Below the pieces are notes generated by a model that was not told the origin of the DNA, made no database searches, and saw only the letters and a program-made list of their open reading frames with translations. DNA of 64,000 bases from Chlamydiales bacterium (GTDB lineage Bacteria > Chlamydiota > Chlamydiia > Chlamydiales > JAAKFR01). Position 1 is the stretch's first letter. Each line of letters opens with the position of its first letter. The position numbers and the translations under genes are program-made. The stretch covers positions 175,620 through 239,619 of the forward strand of contig JACKPM010000004.1 in the NCBI GenBank assembly GCA_024233495.1, given 5' to 3'. This document shows positions 41,289 to 50,107 of the stretch, in pieces.

Positions 41289-42200
41289 ATCCATGCAACT
41301 TGCTGACTTGCAAGTACGCAAACGGGGACATCGTTTATCAAAGGTGATGTTGAAAGGGCACTTTCCCTGTATACCCTCAAACCCTTCTGGCAGGTACTTC
41401 TCAAGAGATGATGGACCGAAGAAAGCGAAGGCGGGTGTTGCTGTTGTCGCACAAAGGTGCAAAGGTAAGGAATCCATACAAAGTACTTTGCGACTGCGAC
41501 TCATCACATTTTGCAGCTGAGCCAGCGAAAGCTTGGGCAAAATCGTTCCGTATTCCTTAAGCTGCTCCACAAAGGCACGCTCCTTTTCGCTCCCCCACAC
41601 AAAGTGGATGGGACCCTCAATTTTTGAAAGGAGGGCGTGCCACCTTTTGAGAGAAAGACACTTGTTCGGCCAAGCAGCACCTGCACAGATGAGCGTGCCC
41701 TCGCTAATGCCTCCAATCTCTTTTTCCTCTTGCAGCGTGAGCGGAAAGAGAAACGGCTTCTCTTTCACAGGAGTGAAGTCATCAAAATAGTTTTGCACGA
41801 GCGATAAGTAGTCATCCCGAATATTCTTCTTTTTAGGCATAGGGAATTTGACATTGGTAGCAAAGCCATTTGGCCATTCAGGGAGGTCGCGCCACGCATA
41901 TCCCACCTTAGCGCGAGAGTGTGCACACGCAGTGAGGGCCCCCGATTTGCAGTTTCCCTGCAAATCAAAGACTATATCATAAATCTTTTTTCGAAGCTCA
42001 AAGCAGTAAGGAATTTTATATTTTCTCTTGGTAATCAGAACATTATCCACTGCTGGGTGAGCTTCTACAAGGGGAGCAAATGACTCTTCTACGATCCAGT
42101 CAAGTATGCCATGCGGGGATTTCTCCCGTAGATAGGTCGCTACAGGAAAGGTTTGGAGGATGTCCCCCAGGGAGGAAGTTTTCACTATTAAGTATTTCAC
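41277..42200 (-). CDS. Heptosyltransferase-like glycosyltransferase (GT9)
   Basis: 307 residues. MKYLIVKTSSLGDILQTFPV is the typical GT9 opening, followed by YDIVFDLQGNCKSGALT, LICAGAAWPNKCLSLKRWHALL and the donor-binding end SRKVLCMDSLPLHLCATTATPAFAFFGPSS. GT9 enzymes add ADP-heptose to lipopolysaccharide cores. Chlamydiaceae LPS has no heptose, so this points to a longer core in this organism, if the donor is heptose. A nearby GT4 gene (37832) may act in the same pathway. Confidence 0.88.
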   Translation of the reverse strand: MKYLIVKTSSLGDILQTFPVATYLREKSPHGILDWIVEESFAPLVEAHPAVDNVLITKRKYKIPYCFELRKKIYDIVFDLQGNCKSGALTACAHSRAKVGYAWRDLPEWPNGFATNVKFPMPKKKNIRDDYLSLVQNYFDDFTPVKEKPFLFPLTLQEEKEIGGISEGTLICAGAAWPNKCLSLKRWHALLSKIEGPIHFVWGSEKERAFVEQLKEYGTILPKLSLAQLQNVMSRSRKVLCMDSLPLHLCATTATPAFAFFGPSSLEKYLPEGFEGIQGKCPFNITFDKRCPRLRTCKSASCMDLEA

Positions 42201-42223
42201 TTGGAGGGTAAAATAGCTGATCT

Positions 42224-42982
42224 ATGTTGCAATGGTCAATCACGAAATCTGAGCGCCTTCTCGCCTTTCTCAAGGAAAGAGTTGATCTATCGACAAAGCG
42301 CGTAAGGTGGCTAGTCGAGCATAACAGGTGCCGCGTCAACGGCGCTGTTGAGCGTTTTTGCTCGACACGTCTCTTTAAGGGCGACCGCGTTGTACTACAT
42401 CTCGACGATACCGACCAAAAACTCAAAGTGCTTTTTGAAGATGAGCACCTCATCGCGTACCGCAAGCCTGCGGGTTTTACCTCTGAAAGATTGCCCCACC
42501 TTCTTGTGCACCGCTTGGATCGCGACACTACTGGAGTGGTCCTCTGTGCCAAGACGTTAGAAGCGCAGAACAAAATGGAGGTGCTTTTCCGAAAAAGAGA
42601 GATTGAGAAAGAATACATCGCTGTTGTCTCTCCCCCTCCAAGTGGCGAGGGTGGCGTGATTAAGTTCGACATGGCCGTGCAAAAGAGACGTGAAGGCGCA
42701 GTGCTCTGGCACAAAGTGGAAAAAGGGCTTCCCTCTGAGACTCAGTGGGAGGTAATCAAAAGAGATCGGAAAAAGGCGACTCTTCGCCTCTTTCCCAAAA
42801 CAGGAAGAACGCATCAGCTCCGTCTGCATATGCGCGAGCTTGGATGCCCTATCGTGGGTGATGTTGACTATGGCAGTCGGGAGCAAGGGAAGGTATTTCG
42901 TCCCCTCTTGCACGCACGCCGTCTCACTTTTACTCACCCCATCACACAAGAAAAAATGGAGATAATTGATGCTCAACATTGA
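42224..42982 (+). CDS. RluA-family pseudouridine synthase
   Basis: 252 residues. An S4-like RNA-binding start (LLAFLKERVDLSTKRVRWLV, then HNRCRVNGAV) precedes the catalytic domain with the RluA motif HRLDRDTTGVVLCAKT (catalytic Asp) and later GRTHQLRLHMRELGCPIVGD. It modifies uridine in rRNA or tRNA. Corresponds to the CT106 gene next to fabI. Overlaps fabI by 14 bp. Confidence 0.92.
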   Translation: MLQWSITKSERLLAFLKERVDLSTKRVRWLVEHNRCRVNGAVERFCSTRLFKGDRVVLHLDDTDQKLKVLFEDEHLIAYRKPAGFTSERLPHLLVHRLDRDTTGVVLCAKTLEAQNKMEVLFRKREIEKEYIAVVSPPPSGEGGVIKFDMAVQKRREGAVLWHKVEKGLPSETQWEVIKRDRKKATLRLFPKTGRTHQLRLHMRELGCPIVGDVDYGSREQGKVFRPLLHARRLTFTHPITQEKMEIIDAQH

Positions 42983-43859
42983 TCTGAAAGGGAAAGTTGC
43001 CTTTATCGCAGGAATTGGAGATGACAACGGATTTGGCTGGGCGATTGCAAAGTCGCTAGCTGAGGCAGGCGCCACAATCGTCGTCGGAACATGGACTCCT
43101 ATCTTTAATATTTTCACCACTTCATGGAAGAATGGAAAATTTGATGCATCACGCAAATTAAGCGACGGCTCACTCATGGAGTTTGCTAAGGTCTACCCTC
43201 TTGATGCAGTCTTTGACACACCGGAAGATGTGCCTGAAGAGATTCGCGAGAATAAGCGGTACAAAAACGCTGAGGGCTACACCATCTCAGAAGTGGCAGA
43301 GTCTGTGAAAAAAGACTTTGGACACATCGACTTTTTGATTCATAGCTTGGCGAATGGCCCCGAAGTGAAAAACCCTCTTCTTGAGACAAGTCGCAATGGC
43401 TATCTTGCAGCGGTTAGCTCTTCTGCCTACTCGTTTGTAAGCTTAGTACAACGTTTTGGCCCAATCATGCGCAAAGGCGGAGCAGCTCTTTCACTCACCT
43501 ACCTCGCCTCAACACGCGCTGTGCCTGGATATGGCGGTGGCATGAATTCAGCCAAGGCGGCTCTTGAGAGTGATACGCGCATTCTTGCTTTCGAGGCGGG
43601 AAGAAAGTGGGGCATCCGTATCAATGCGATCTCTGCAGGCGCATGGGGCAGCCGCGCTGCCAAGGCTATTGGCTTTATTGAAAAGATGATCGCCTACGCT
43701 GAAGAAGGAGCTCCCCTTCCTCGTCCAATTGAAGCTCCTCAAGTTGGAGGCGCTGCTGCGTTTCTCTGCTCCGACCTAGCCTCTGCCATCACAGGCGATA
43801 TCCTTTTTGTAGATAATGGCATGCATGCCATGGGCGTCGGACCTGAGATTTTGCGATAA
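42969..43859 (+). CDS. fabI: Enoyl-ACP reductase (NADH), FabI
   Basis: 296 residues of the longer, plant-like FabI type. The cofactor loop is AFIAGIGDDNGFGWAIAKSLAEAG, then FLIHSLANGPEVKNPLLETSR and the catalytic Tyr/Lys in YGGGMNSAKAALESDTRILAFEAGRKWGIRI (in parts). Last step of fatty-acid elongation. Corresponds to CT104. ATG at 42969 is used; the codon before is a TTG. Confidence 0.95.
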   Translation: MLNIDLKGKVAFIAGIGDDNGFGWAIAKSLAEAGATIVVGTWTPIFNIFTTSWKNGKFDASRKLSDGSLMEFAKVYPLDAVFDTPEDVPEEIRENKRYKNAEGYTISEVAESVKKDFGHIDFLIHSLANGPEVKNPLLETSRNGYLAAVSSSAYSFVSLVQRFGPIMRKGGAALSLTYLASTRAVPGYGGGMNSAKAALESDTRILAFEAGRKWGIRINAISAGAWGSRAAKAIGFIEKMIAYAEEGAPLPRPIEAPQVGGAAAFLCSDLASAITGDILFVDNGMHAMGVGPEILR

Positions 43860-43968
43860 TATAGTCAAATCGATTGCGCTCTATTCTCTTTTGTTGCGTT
43901 CAATAATATCACCAACTTTGGCGCTAACTAGGAGAATGTAGAGCTTGTCCTCTCTGAGTATATTGAAT

Positions 43969-44089
43969 GGCTGTGTTTCTAAAGTCCGAGAGTGAAGCGA
44001 GTATTCTCCCCTTCTACGTTAGCGGCTTTGCCGCTATGAATGAAAGAGCTATTCAACTACACTTCTTCTCAAACTTTGGAAACTCAGCC
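43969..44089. repeat. R3 element, copy flanking the ankyrin gene on its 3' side (121 bp)
   Basis: Begins GGCTGTGTTTCTAAAGTCCG and ends AAACTTTGGAAACTCAGCC: imperfect inverted ends. The centre holds AGCGGCTTTGCCGCT. Its reverse complement matches the copy at 46999 closely, with identical length. It supplies the last Gly codon and the stop of the ankyrin gene. Confidence 0.85.
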
Positions 44090-46912
44090 TACAAAATCAG
44101 TCAAGAGCTTCTCAATATCTGGATGCAATAAAGCCAGATCCAGCGGACTCTCTCGCATACTGTTTATTACTGCATCTACCATTGCCTTATTCACTTTATC
44201 ACTCAAAAGAAGAGCCTGAACAACTCCTGCACGTCCCGCTCGAACAGCATCATGCAGCGCAGTCTCCCCAAAGCCATTTACCGCCCCCACCATAGCCTTG
44301 CTGACTCTAGGATCAGCAAGAAGAGCCTCAGCAATTCCTGGATCTTTCTTACTAGCAGCTAAATGAAGCGCGGTATTCTCAGCCACATCTACCGCCCGCA
44401 CCATAGCCTCGTCGACTCTAGGATCAGCAAGAAAATCCCTAACAATTTGTGAATCTTCTGTTTCAACAGCTAAATGAAGCGGCGTCCACTCATTCGTATC
44501 TGCCGCCCGCACCATAGCATCGTTGACTCTAGAATCAGCAAGAAGAACCCTAGCAGCTTCAACATGTCTCTGGATAAGAGCAGTATGAAGCGCAGTCCTC
44601 TTTTTCCCATCTACCGCCTGCACCATAGCCTCGCTGACTTTAGGATCAGTGAGGAAAGCTCCAAGAACTGCATCATGTCCAAAATAAGCAGAAAAATGAA
44701 GCGCACTCCACCCATCCTTATCTACCGCCTGCACCATAGCCTCGTCGACTCTAGGATCATCAAGAAAATACCTAACAATTTCTGCATTTCCTGCGCTAAC
44801 AGCTAAACCCAGAGCAGTCGCCTCCCCTTCTATATCTACTGCCCGCACCATATCTGCGTCAACTTTAGGATCAGCAAGAAGATCCCTAACAGCTTCTGAA
44901 TCTTCCACATCAACAGCTAAATGAAGCACAGTCCTCCCTTCCGCATTTGCCGCCCCCACCATATCCTTCTTGACTTTAGGATGAGCAAGAAGATCCCTAA
45001 CAATTTGTGCATATCCCGAGTAAACAGCGAAATGCAGCAAAGTCCACCCATCCTCATCTACCGCCTGCACCATAGCCTCGCTGACTTTAGGATCAGCAAG
45101 AAGATCCCTAACAATTTCTGCATTTCCCCTGTTAACAGCAAAATGCAGCGCAGTCTTCCCTCTCGCATCTACCGCCTGCACCATAGCCTCGCTGACTTTA
45201 GGATCAGCAAGAAGATCCCTAACAATTTCTGCATTTCCCCTGTTAACAGCAAAATGCAGCGCAGTCTTCCCTCTCGCATCTACCGCCTGCACCATAGCCT
45301 CGCTGACTTTAGGATCAGCAAGAAGAGCTTCAACAATTTCTGCATTTCCAGTGTAAACAGCCATATCCAGCGCAGTCCCCCACCCATCCTCATCTACCAC
45401 CTGCACCATAGCCTTGTTGACTCTAGGATCAGCAAGAAGAGCCTGAACAATTATTGGCTCTTGCGCTTGAACAGCTGAATGAAGCACAGTCCTCCCCTCT
45501 AAATTTACCGCCCGCACCGTATCTGCGCTGACTTTAGGATCAGCAAGAAGAGCTCCAAAAACGTCTATATGTCCAGATAAAGCAGCTAGCTGAAGCACAG
45601 TCCACCCATCCGCATCTACCGCCTGCACCATAGCCTCGCTGACTTTAAGATGAGCAAGAAGAGCTTGAACAACCACTAAATTTCCCTTTTCAGCAGCTAA
45701 ATGAAGCGCAGTCCACCCATCCGCATCTACCGCCCCCACCATAGCCTCGCTGACTTTAGGATGAGCAAGAAGAGCTTGAACAACAGCTAAATCCCCCCCT
45801 GCAGCAGCATAATGCAACGCAGTCCACCCATCCGCATCTACCGCCCCCACCATAGCCTCGCTGACTTTAGGATGAGCAAGAAGAGCTTGAACAACAGCTA
45901 AATCCCCCCCTGCAGCAGCATAATGCAACGCAGTCCACCCATCCGCATCTACCGCCCCCACCATAGCCTCGCTGACTTTATCACAGCTAAGAAGAGCTTG
46001 AACAACAACTAAATTTCCCCCCATAGCAGCACAATGCAGAGCACGCGCCAAGTTTGCATCACCATCAGGAGTTAAAGCAAGTAGCGCATGAAAAACAATG
46101 AGATTTGCTTGATCCAATAGAGGTTGTTTAGTCCATTCCAAAAGAGCTGGACCTGCTGTACTGGGATTCTTTGCAGCAGCCACAACCTGTTGATTACCCA
46201 TGATGCACAGGGCGTACAAGAGTGCCGTTTTCGCGGCTATTACGTGCATTTTGCACATATCTCTCTCCAGCGGCGTTGCCGTCTCTTCAACTGGCGGCGT
46301 ATTTGATCTTGTCAAGAATGCTACTATCTCATCAACGGTCATATTTGAAAGCAGTTGGTGATAGGCAAAAACAGCCAAACTTTTAGGAATAGATGAGTTT
46401 TGAGGAGAGTAAGCTTGTAATGCTTCAAAAAAACGCTCACCAAGTTCTGCGAACCGAATTATATTAATAATTTGAGACTTATCATCTCCTTCATAAGGAG
46501 CAGGTTTTTTTCCTATCTGCCCTTCCTGCAACCGATTAGGAGAATTACTCCTATCTGCTGTAACAAATGCCAAATTCCGCCTCCTTGAAAAAGAGAGTTG
46601 AGTCTCTTTTTTAAAACAATTTTTATCAAAATAGTAATTAAACCTAAGCCAGCTATTGCTGTGAGAACTACCCCACCCAGCTCCTGCTAGCTTAGGATAT
46701 AATGTACAAAACCCTGGTCTGATCAGCACAAAAAGAGCAGTACTGAGAGCCAAGGTAGGCACGAGCAATCGATAATAACTGATTATATTGAATAAGTCCA
46801 TCTTTGGAAGTCTTTCAAAGGTTGGCAACCTAGTAAAGTCTATGGAGGGGTAGGCAACCTCCTCGATGCCTATTTTGTGAGGACAAAGCTCATAGTGGAC
46901 AACGAATCTCAT
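44084..46912 (-). CDS. Ankyrin-repeat protein, 18 repeats, with N-terminal membrane segment
   Basis: 942 residues. One hydrophobic segment (LLVPTLALSTALFVLI, about 48-64), a polar helical region to about 270, then about 18 consecutive 37-residue ankyrin units of the form VDADGWTALHYAAAGGDLAV / VQALLAHPKVSEAMVGA. Repeats 2-3 and 8-9 are essentially identical in DNA, so they are recent 111-bp duplications (for instance units at 45102 and 45213, and at 45773 and 45884). Ankyrin proteins of intracellular bacteria often bind host proteins after secretion, so an effector is plausible. A start at 46801 (MDLFNIISYY) is an alternative. Flanked by two inverted R3 elements. Confidence 0.88.
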   Translation of the reverse strand: MRFVVHYELCPHKIGIEEVAYPSIDFTRLPTFERLPKMDLFNIISYYRLLVPTLALSTALFVLIRPGFCTLYPKLAGAGWGSSHSNSWLRFNYYFDKNCFKKETQLSFSRRRNLAFVTADRSNSPNRLQEGQIGKKPAPYEGDDKSQIINIIRFAELGERFFEALQAYSPQNSSIPKSLAVFAYHQLLSNMTVDEIVAFLTRSNTPPVEETATPLERDMCKMHVIAAKTALLYALCIMGNQQVVAAAKNPSTAGPALLEWTKQPLLDQANLIVFHALLALTPDGDANLARALHCAAMGGNLVVVQALLSCDKVSEAMVGAVDADGWTALHYAAAGGDLAVVQALLAHPKVSEAMVGAVDADGWTALHYAAAGGDLAVVQALLAHPKVSEAMVGAVDADGWTALHLAAEKGNLVVVQALLAHLKVSEAMVQAVDADGWTVLQLAALSGHIDVFGALLADPKVSADTVRAVNLEGRTVLHSAVQAQEPIIVQALLADPRVNKAMVQVVDEDGWGTALDMAVYTGNAEIVEALLADPKVSEAMVQAVDARGKTALHFAVNRGNAEIVRDLLADPKVSEAMVQAVDARGKTALHFAVNRGNAEIVRDLLADPKVSEAMVQAVDEDGWTLLHFAVYSGYAQIVRDLLAHPKVKKDMVGAANAEGRTVLHLAVDVEDSEAVRDLLADPKVDADMVRAVDIEGEATALGLAVSAGNAEIVRYFLDDPRVDEAMVQAVDKDGWSALHFSAYFGHDAVLGAFLTDPKVSEAMVQAVDGKKRTALHTALIQRHVEAARVLLADSRVNDAMVRAADTNEWTPLHLAVETEDSQIVRDFLADPRVDEAMVRAVDVAENTALHLAASKKDPGIAEALLADPRVSKAMVGAVNGFGETALHDAVRAGRAGVVQALLLSDKVNKAMVDAVINSMRESPLDLALLHPDIEKLLTDFVG

Positions 46913-46998
46913 CGGAAGTCGCCGTCGATACCTATAATAGTAGGGGCAGTGCCTTTCGCAGATTGCGGACCTCCTCAGAAGCCAGATCTCCTCAGAAG

Positions 46999-47119
46999 GG
47001 CTGTGTTTCCAAAGTCCGAGAAGAAGTATAGTTGAATAGCCCTTTCATTCATCGCGGCTTTGCCGCTAGCGTAGAAGAGGAAAATACTCGCATCACTCTT
47101 GGACTTTGGAAACACAGCT
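46999..47119. repeat. R3 element, copy flanking the ankyrin gene on its 5' side (121 bp)
   Basis: Begins GGCTGTGTTTCCAAAGTCCG and ends GGACTTTGGAAACACAGCT, so its termini are inverted repeats of about 20 bp. It is inverted relative to the copy at 43969. It lies 87 bp upstream of the ankyrin start. The rest of the 46913-47216 gap has no gene. Confidence 0.85.
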
Positions 47120-47216
47120 GTCCTCTCTATCAAGGAAGCGCACAGATCAAAGCTGACTTTTGCTAACTCAGCGAGATTGAGCACCATGTTCTTGCATAGA
47201 AGACAATCGCCAAGCT

Positions 47217-47807
47217 TTAGCGTTCAGTGACAGTAAAGTAGCTGCGGTAAGCCCCAAACGTACCCACTTCGAAGTAATTGAAGTTTGCAATGTCATATGC
47301 AATATTGAGATAGTAGACATTTACATTTGTGCTATTGACGTCATTGTTTGTGCTGGTGTCGTACACACTTCGGTTTGTGACAACCACCTGTTTTTGTGTC
47401 GTGTTACTCGATGACTGTACAGTGTATAAAAGCGCAAGTCCCTGAGCAACAGATTGATTGAGCTGGTAGAGCAGAGGCTGCTTTTCTTGGGTCAAAATGC
47501 GATTAAAAAAGCTTGTCGTATTACTTACCTTTTTTGGGGGATATTTTCCCGATAACGAGAATGTCACACCGTTAATCGTTGAGCTTATCCCCCTTGTTGT
47601 GTTTGTTGAGAACTCTTCAATCGTCCCAGGGGGCAGGGCAATTTCTACTCTTTCAGTGTTAAAGTTCGCGCTATAAACACTCCACGTCGTCGTGTCGCTA
47701 TTGAGCGCGTCAGCCAAAAATTGCGAAACTGTTACCGTTTGCGCTGTCTTTCTAAAGTTGGGCTCGGCACCAAAAAGAGTGGAAAAAAGAAAGAGGAGTA
47801 TCAACAT
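47217..47807 (-). CDS. Hypothetical exported protein
   Basis: 196 residues with signal peptide MLILLFLFSTLFGAEPNF and no recognised family. The mature part is Ser/Thr/Asn-rich and looks beta-rich (TWSVYSANFNTERVEIALPPG, ISSTINGVTFSLSGKYPP), ending with NYFEVGTFGAYRSYFTVTER. Cleavage after FGA is likely; periplasm or outer membrane. The ATG at 47807 is used over a TTG one codon earlier. No ribosome site is evident. Confidence 0.7.
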   Translation of the reverse strand: MLILLFLFSTLFGAEPNFRKTAQTVTVSQFLADALNSDTTTWSVYSANFNTERVEIALPPGTIEEFSTNTTRGISSTINGVTFSLSGKYPPKKVSNTTSFFNRILTQEKQPLLYQLNQSVAQGLALLYTVQSSSNTTQKQVVVTNRSVYDTSTNNDVNSTNVNVYYLNIAYDIANFNYFEVGTFGAYRSYFTVTER

Positions 47808-47837
47808 CAAGAAAAGAATAAGGAATGCAAGTAAAAT

Positions 47838-48497
47838 TTACAAGCCGAATCCAGCAGCAATTTCTATGTTCTGACCTGTAATGTAATGCGTGGAAAAGAG
47901 GTAGGCAACAAGATGCCCCACCTCTTCGTAGGGGACGCATTTGTCAGTTGGCTTAGTGATAGAGTTCTCGAGAACGCCTGGAGAGACCATGTTCACTTTG
48001 ATTTGGGGAACCTCTTTTGCAAGAGAGAGAGTATATTTCCACAGCGCCGCTTTAGTAATGGCGTAGTCCGTGCACGTGAGATTGGGTTTTGGGATACCAA
48101 TTGTGCCAATCGTAACAACGTGCCCTTTGTTTTGAATCAAAGAGGGAAGCAGGCGGCTTGTGATGGCTTCTGGTGTGTGTAGATTGGTTTGCATAAGAGC
48201 CGCACTTGCACTTTTTGAGGCAGAGGCAGTGCCCCAGTTGCCAACGTTGTGCACGATGCCTTTTGTATTTGAAAAGCTTCTCTCATACGCATTCAGAAAC
48301 GTTTCAACGCTTTGTGGAGAGGAGAAATCGCCTTTAATGCTCTGGGCTTGCACACCAGCTATACGGCAGTTAGCAACTGTTTGGTCTGGGGGAGTTGTGT
48401 TGTAATGCACGACAATATTATGCCCTTCTTGCGCAAGAGAAAGCGCAAGCGCAGCGCCAAGCCCCTGAGCAGCGCCTGTAACAAGCGTCCAACTCAT
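47838..48497 (-). CDS. Short-chain dehydrogenase, possibly pteridine reductase (FolM-like)
   Basis: 219 residues. SDR cofactor motif LVTGAAQGLGAALALSLAQE, NVGNWGTAS, and the catalytic Tyr/Lys in YAITKAALWKYTLSLA. The HYN residues after the second strand (IVVHYNTTPP) fit NADPH-dependent pteridine-type SDRs. Its ATG overlaps the folB stop (TGATG) with GAGGT as ribosome site, so the two are translationally coupled. That linkage favours a dihydropterin or dihydrofolate reductase of the FolM type. The wider SDR family remains possible. Confidence 0.8.
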   Translation of the reverse strand: MSWTLVTGAAQGLGAALALSLAQEGHNIVVHYNTTPPDQTVANCRIAGVQAQSIKGDFSSPQSVETFLNAYERSFSNTKGIVHNVGNWGTASASKSASAALMQTNLHTPEAITSRLLPSLIQNKGHVVTIGTIGIPKPNLTCTDYAITKAALWKYTLSLAKEVPQIKVNMVSPGVLENSITKPTDKCVPYEEVGHLVAYLFSTHYITGQNIEIAAGFGL

Positions 48498-48850
48498 CAC
48501 ACCTCTTTTTCAAATTCGACACAAACGTAATCTGCAAGAGGAAGGGCGCTCTTCTTTTTTACCCGAATTTTGGCCCATCCAATAGGGAACTGAGCAAAAA
48601 GGGCATGAAGCGTCTCGTGTGCATAGGTCTCGATTAGATGAAAGTGCTCTTGCTTCGCCACATCATCAAGAAGGCGCGCCATTTGTGTGTAGTCAATTGT
48701 ATCTGCAATCGAATCAGTTTGCACAGCTTCAGAAAAGTCCTGGCGCACCGTGAGATCAACCAATATCTCTTGCGTCTCTCTTTTCTCATGCTCATGCACA
48801 CCCATTGTGCACTGCACACGGTAGTTGCGTATTCTAAGATATCCTTCCAC
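48497..48850 (-). CDS. folB: Dihydroneopterin aldolase (FolB/FolX type)
   Basis: 117 residues. The sequence runs YLRIRNYRVQCTMGVHEHEKRETQEILVDL, as in FolB (R-x-L-x-GVxxxE), and IDYTQMARLLDD then LIETYAHETLHALF with the active-site Glu. Start is a GTG at 48850 with GGAGG six bases upstream, inside the end of the HAD gene; longer in-frame starts have no ribosome site. Converts dihydroneopterin in folate synthesis. Confidence 0.87.
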   Translation of the reverse strand: MEGYLRIRNYRVQCTMGVHEHEKRETQEILVDLTVRQDFSEAVQTDSIADTIDYTQMARLLDDVAKQEHFHLIETYAHETLHALFAQFPIGWAKIRVKKKSALPLADYVCVEFEKEV

Positions 48851-49664
48851 GGATTGCCTCCACAATTCCTTGTTCATCTGCAGGTTTGGCGACCACATCC
48901 GCGATCTTTTTCAGATCGTCAGGCGCATCCCCCATCACTATTTTGATGTCGCTCTCCATCAACATTGCCATGTCATTGTAGTCATCCCCAGCAGCAATGA
49001 TCGGCAATTTCTTGCCAAGTCGGTCGTGAAACTCTCGCAGCGCTCTCCCCTTCGAAGCATCACCGCGGTTGATATGCGCAAGGAAAGAGCCAGGCTTGAA
49101 GGCGTCTTTGATCACCACAACGTTAAGCCCCAGCTCATCGTGCAGCTCTTGCGCAATACCGTAAGCCACCTCTTTCTCTGCGAAGTACTTGGCAACAGGA
49201 AACTCCTTGAGGTGAAGTTTTGCAAAATTGTCCACCGGCTTCCACTGCGCACGGGAAAGCTTAATGCGATAATTCACATACTCCATCTCTTCTTGCGAAA
49301 AGTCAGAGGGGCGGTAATAACACGTGTCTTTTTCCTCTTTCCCAGATTCGATCAGAAGAGGACGCTTAATTGCTCCAAAAAAATCCTCGAGCTTCGGAAG
49401 AACTGTGTGAGGCAGATAGTGGCGGGACAACTCCTTCCCACTTGGCATCTCATAGAGCGCCGCACCATTTTGCACACCCATATAATAGGTGCCCTTAAGA
49501 TTGCGAAATGTAGGCTCAGCAAAGGCAAACGTACGCCCTGTAATGAACATCAAGTAGTACTCTTTCTCGATTAGCTCATTAAAGAGCTCAACCACCTTAG
49601 GGTGAAGATCGTGACTTGATTTCGTAATAGTGCCGTCAATATCGAGTGCGATTATTCCCTTCAT
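48834..49664 (-). CDS. HAD-superfamily hydrolase (Cof type)
   Basis: 276 residues. The HAD nucleophile is in MKGIIALDIDGTITKSSH (DxDGT), motif II in MFITGRTFAFA, and motif IV in PIIAAGDDYNDMAML. The large cap between them makes it Cof-type (IIB), acting on small phosphorylated compounds. Start at 49664; a few codons upstream are in frame but lack similarity. Coupled with folB, so it might remove a phosphate in pterin synthesis; that is a guess. Confidence 0.85.
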   Translation of the reverse strand: MKGIIALDIDGTITKSSHDLHPKVVELFNELIEKEYYLMFITGRTFAFAEPTFRNLKGTYYMGVQNGAALYEMPSGKELSRHYLPHTVLPKLEDFFGAIKRPLLIESGKEEKDTCYYRPSDFSQEEMEYVNYRIKLSRAQWKPVDNFAKLHLKEFPVAKYFAEKEVAYGIAQELHDELGLNVVVIKDAFKPGSFLAHINRGDASKGRALREFHDRLGKKLPIIAAGDDYNDMAMLMESDIKIVMGDAPDDLKKIADVVAKPADEQGIVEAIRGRIS

Positions 49665-49693
49665 TCTATATGATCCGCCCAAAGGAGTGAAAG

Positions 49694-50107
49694 ATGTTAC
49701 AGCTGCTCGCAGAAGAAAGCGCTTCCCTACTAGAGCTCGCTACTGACTTCTCAGAGGGAAAAAGTTACAACTACTGGGGGGACTTTGTCAATATGATCGT
49801 CACACTGATGATCATTGTTGGCCTTATCTTTATTAGCATCATTGTCCTAAAGAAAATTATGCGCTCGCGTTTGCTACAAGTGAATCGGGGAGCGAAGATC
49901 AAAATCTTGGAAAGGCGTCCTCTTAACCAAAAGGCCTCTCTCTACTTAGTAGATATCATGGGCAAGTCGATTGTGGTGGGAGAGTCGCAAGCAGGCATCC
50001 ATCTTATCTCTGAACTGGGAGAGACAGTTGAAGAAGAGGTTGAAGAGCCCGCTCCCGTGTTTTCCCTTCCCAAAACTTTGAAGAAAATGGTCAAAAAGAA
50101 TGCTTGA
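49694..50107 (+). CDS. fliO: Flagellar biosynthesis protein FliO
   Basis: 137 residues: one membrane segment (FVNMIVTLMIIVGLIFISIIVLKKIM, read in parts) followed by a cytoplasmic domain with SRLLQVNRGAKIKILERRPL and VVGESQAGIHLISEL, which is the FliO pattern (NQKASLYLVDIMGKSIVVG). FliO scaffolds FliP assembly and is found in flagellar, not injectisome, systems. Good ribosome site AAAGGAG. Overlaps fliP by 8 bp. This gene is the best evidence that the cluster is flagellar. Confidence 0.85.
   Translation: MLQLLAEESASLLELATDFSEGKSYNYWGDFVNMIVTLMIIVGLIFISIIVLKKIMRSRLLQVNRGAKIKILERRPLNQKASLYLVDIMGKSIVVGESQAGIHLISELGETVEEEVEEPAPVFSLPKTLKKMVKKNA

Noticed and set aside
44474..45478. Open frames antisense to the ankyrin gene
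   Set aside because: Created by the 111-bp repeat period; their translations repeat only because the ankyrin array does.
44084..46300. Regular repeats that could suggest a CRISPR array
   Set aside because: Period 111 bp, in frame, and encodes ankyrin units. There are no short identical repeats with unique spacers.
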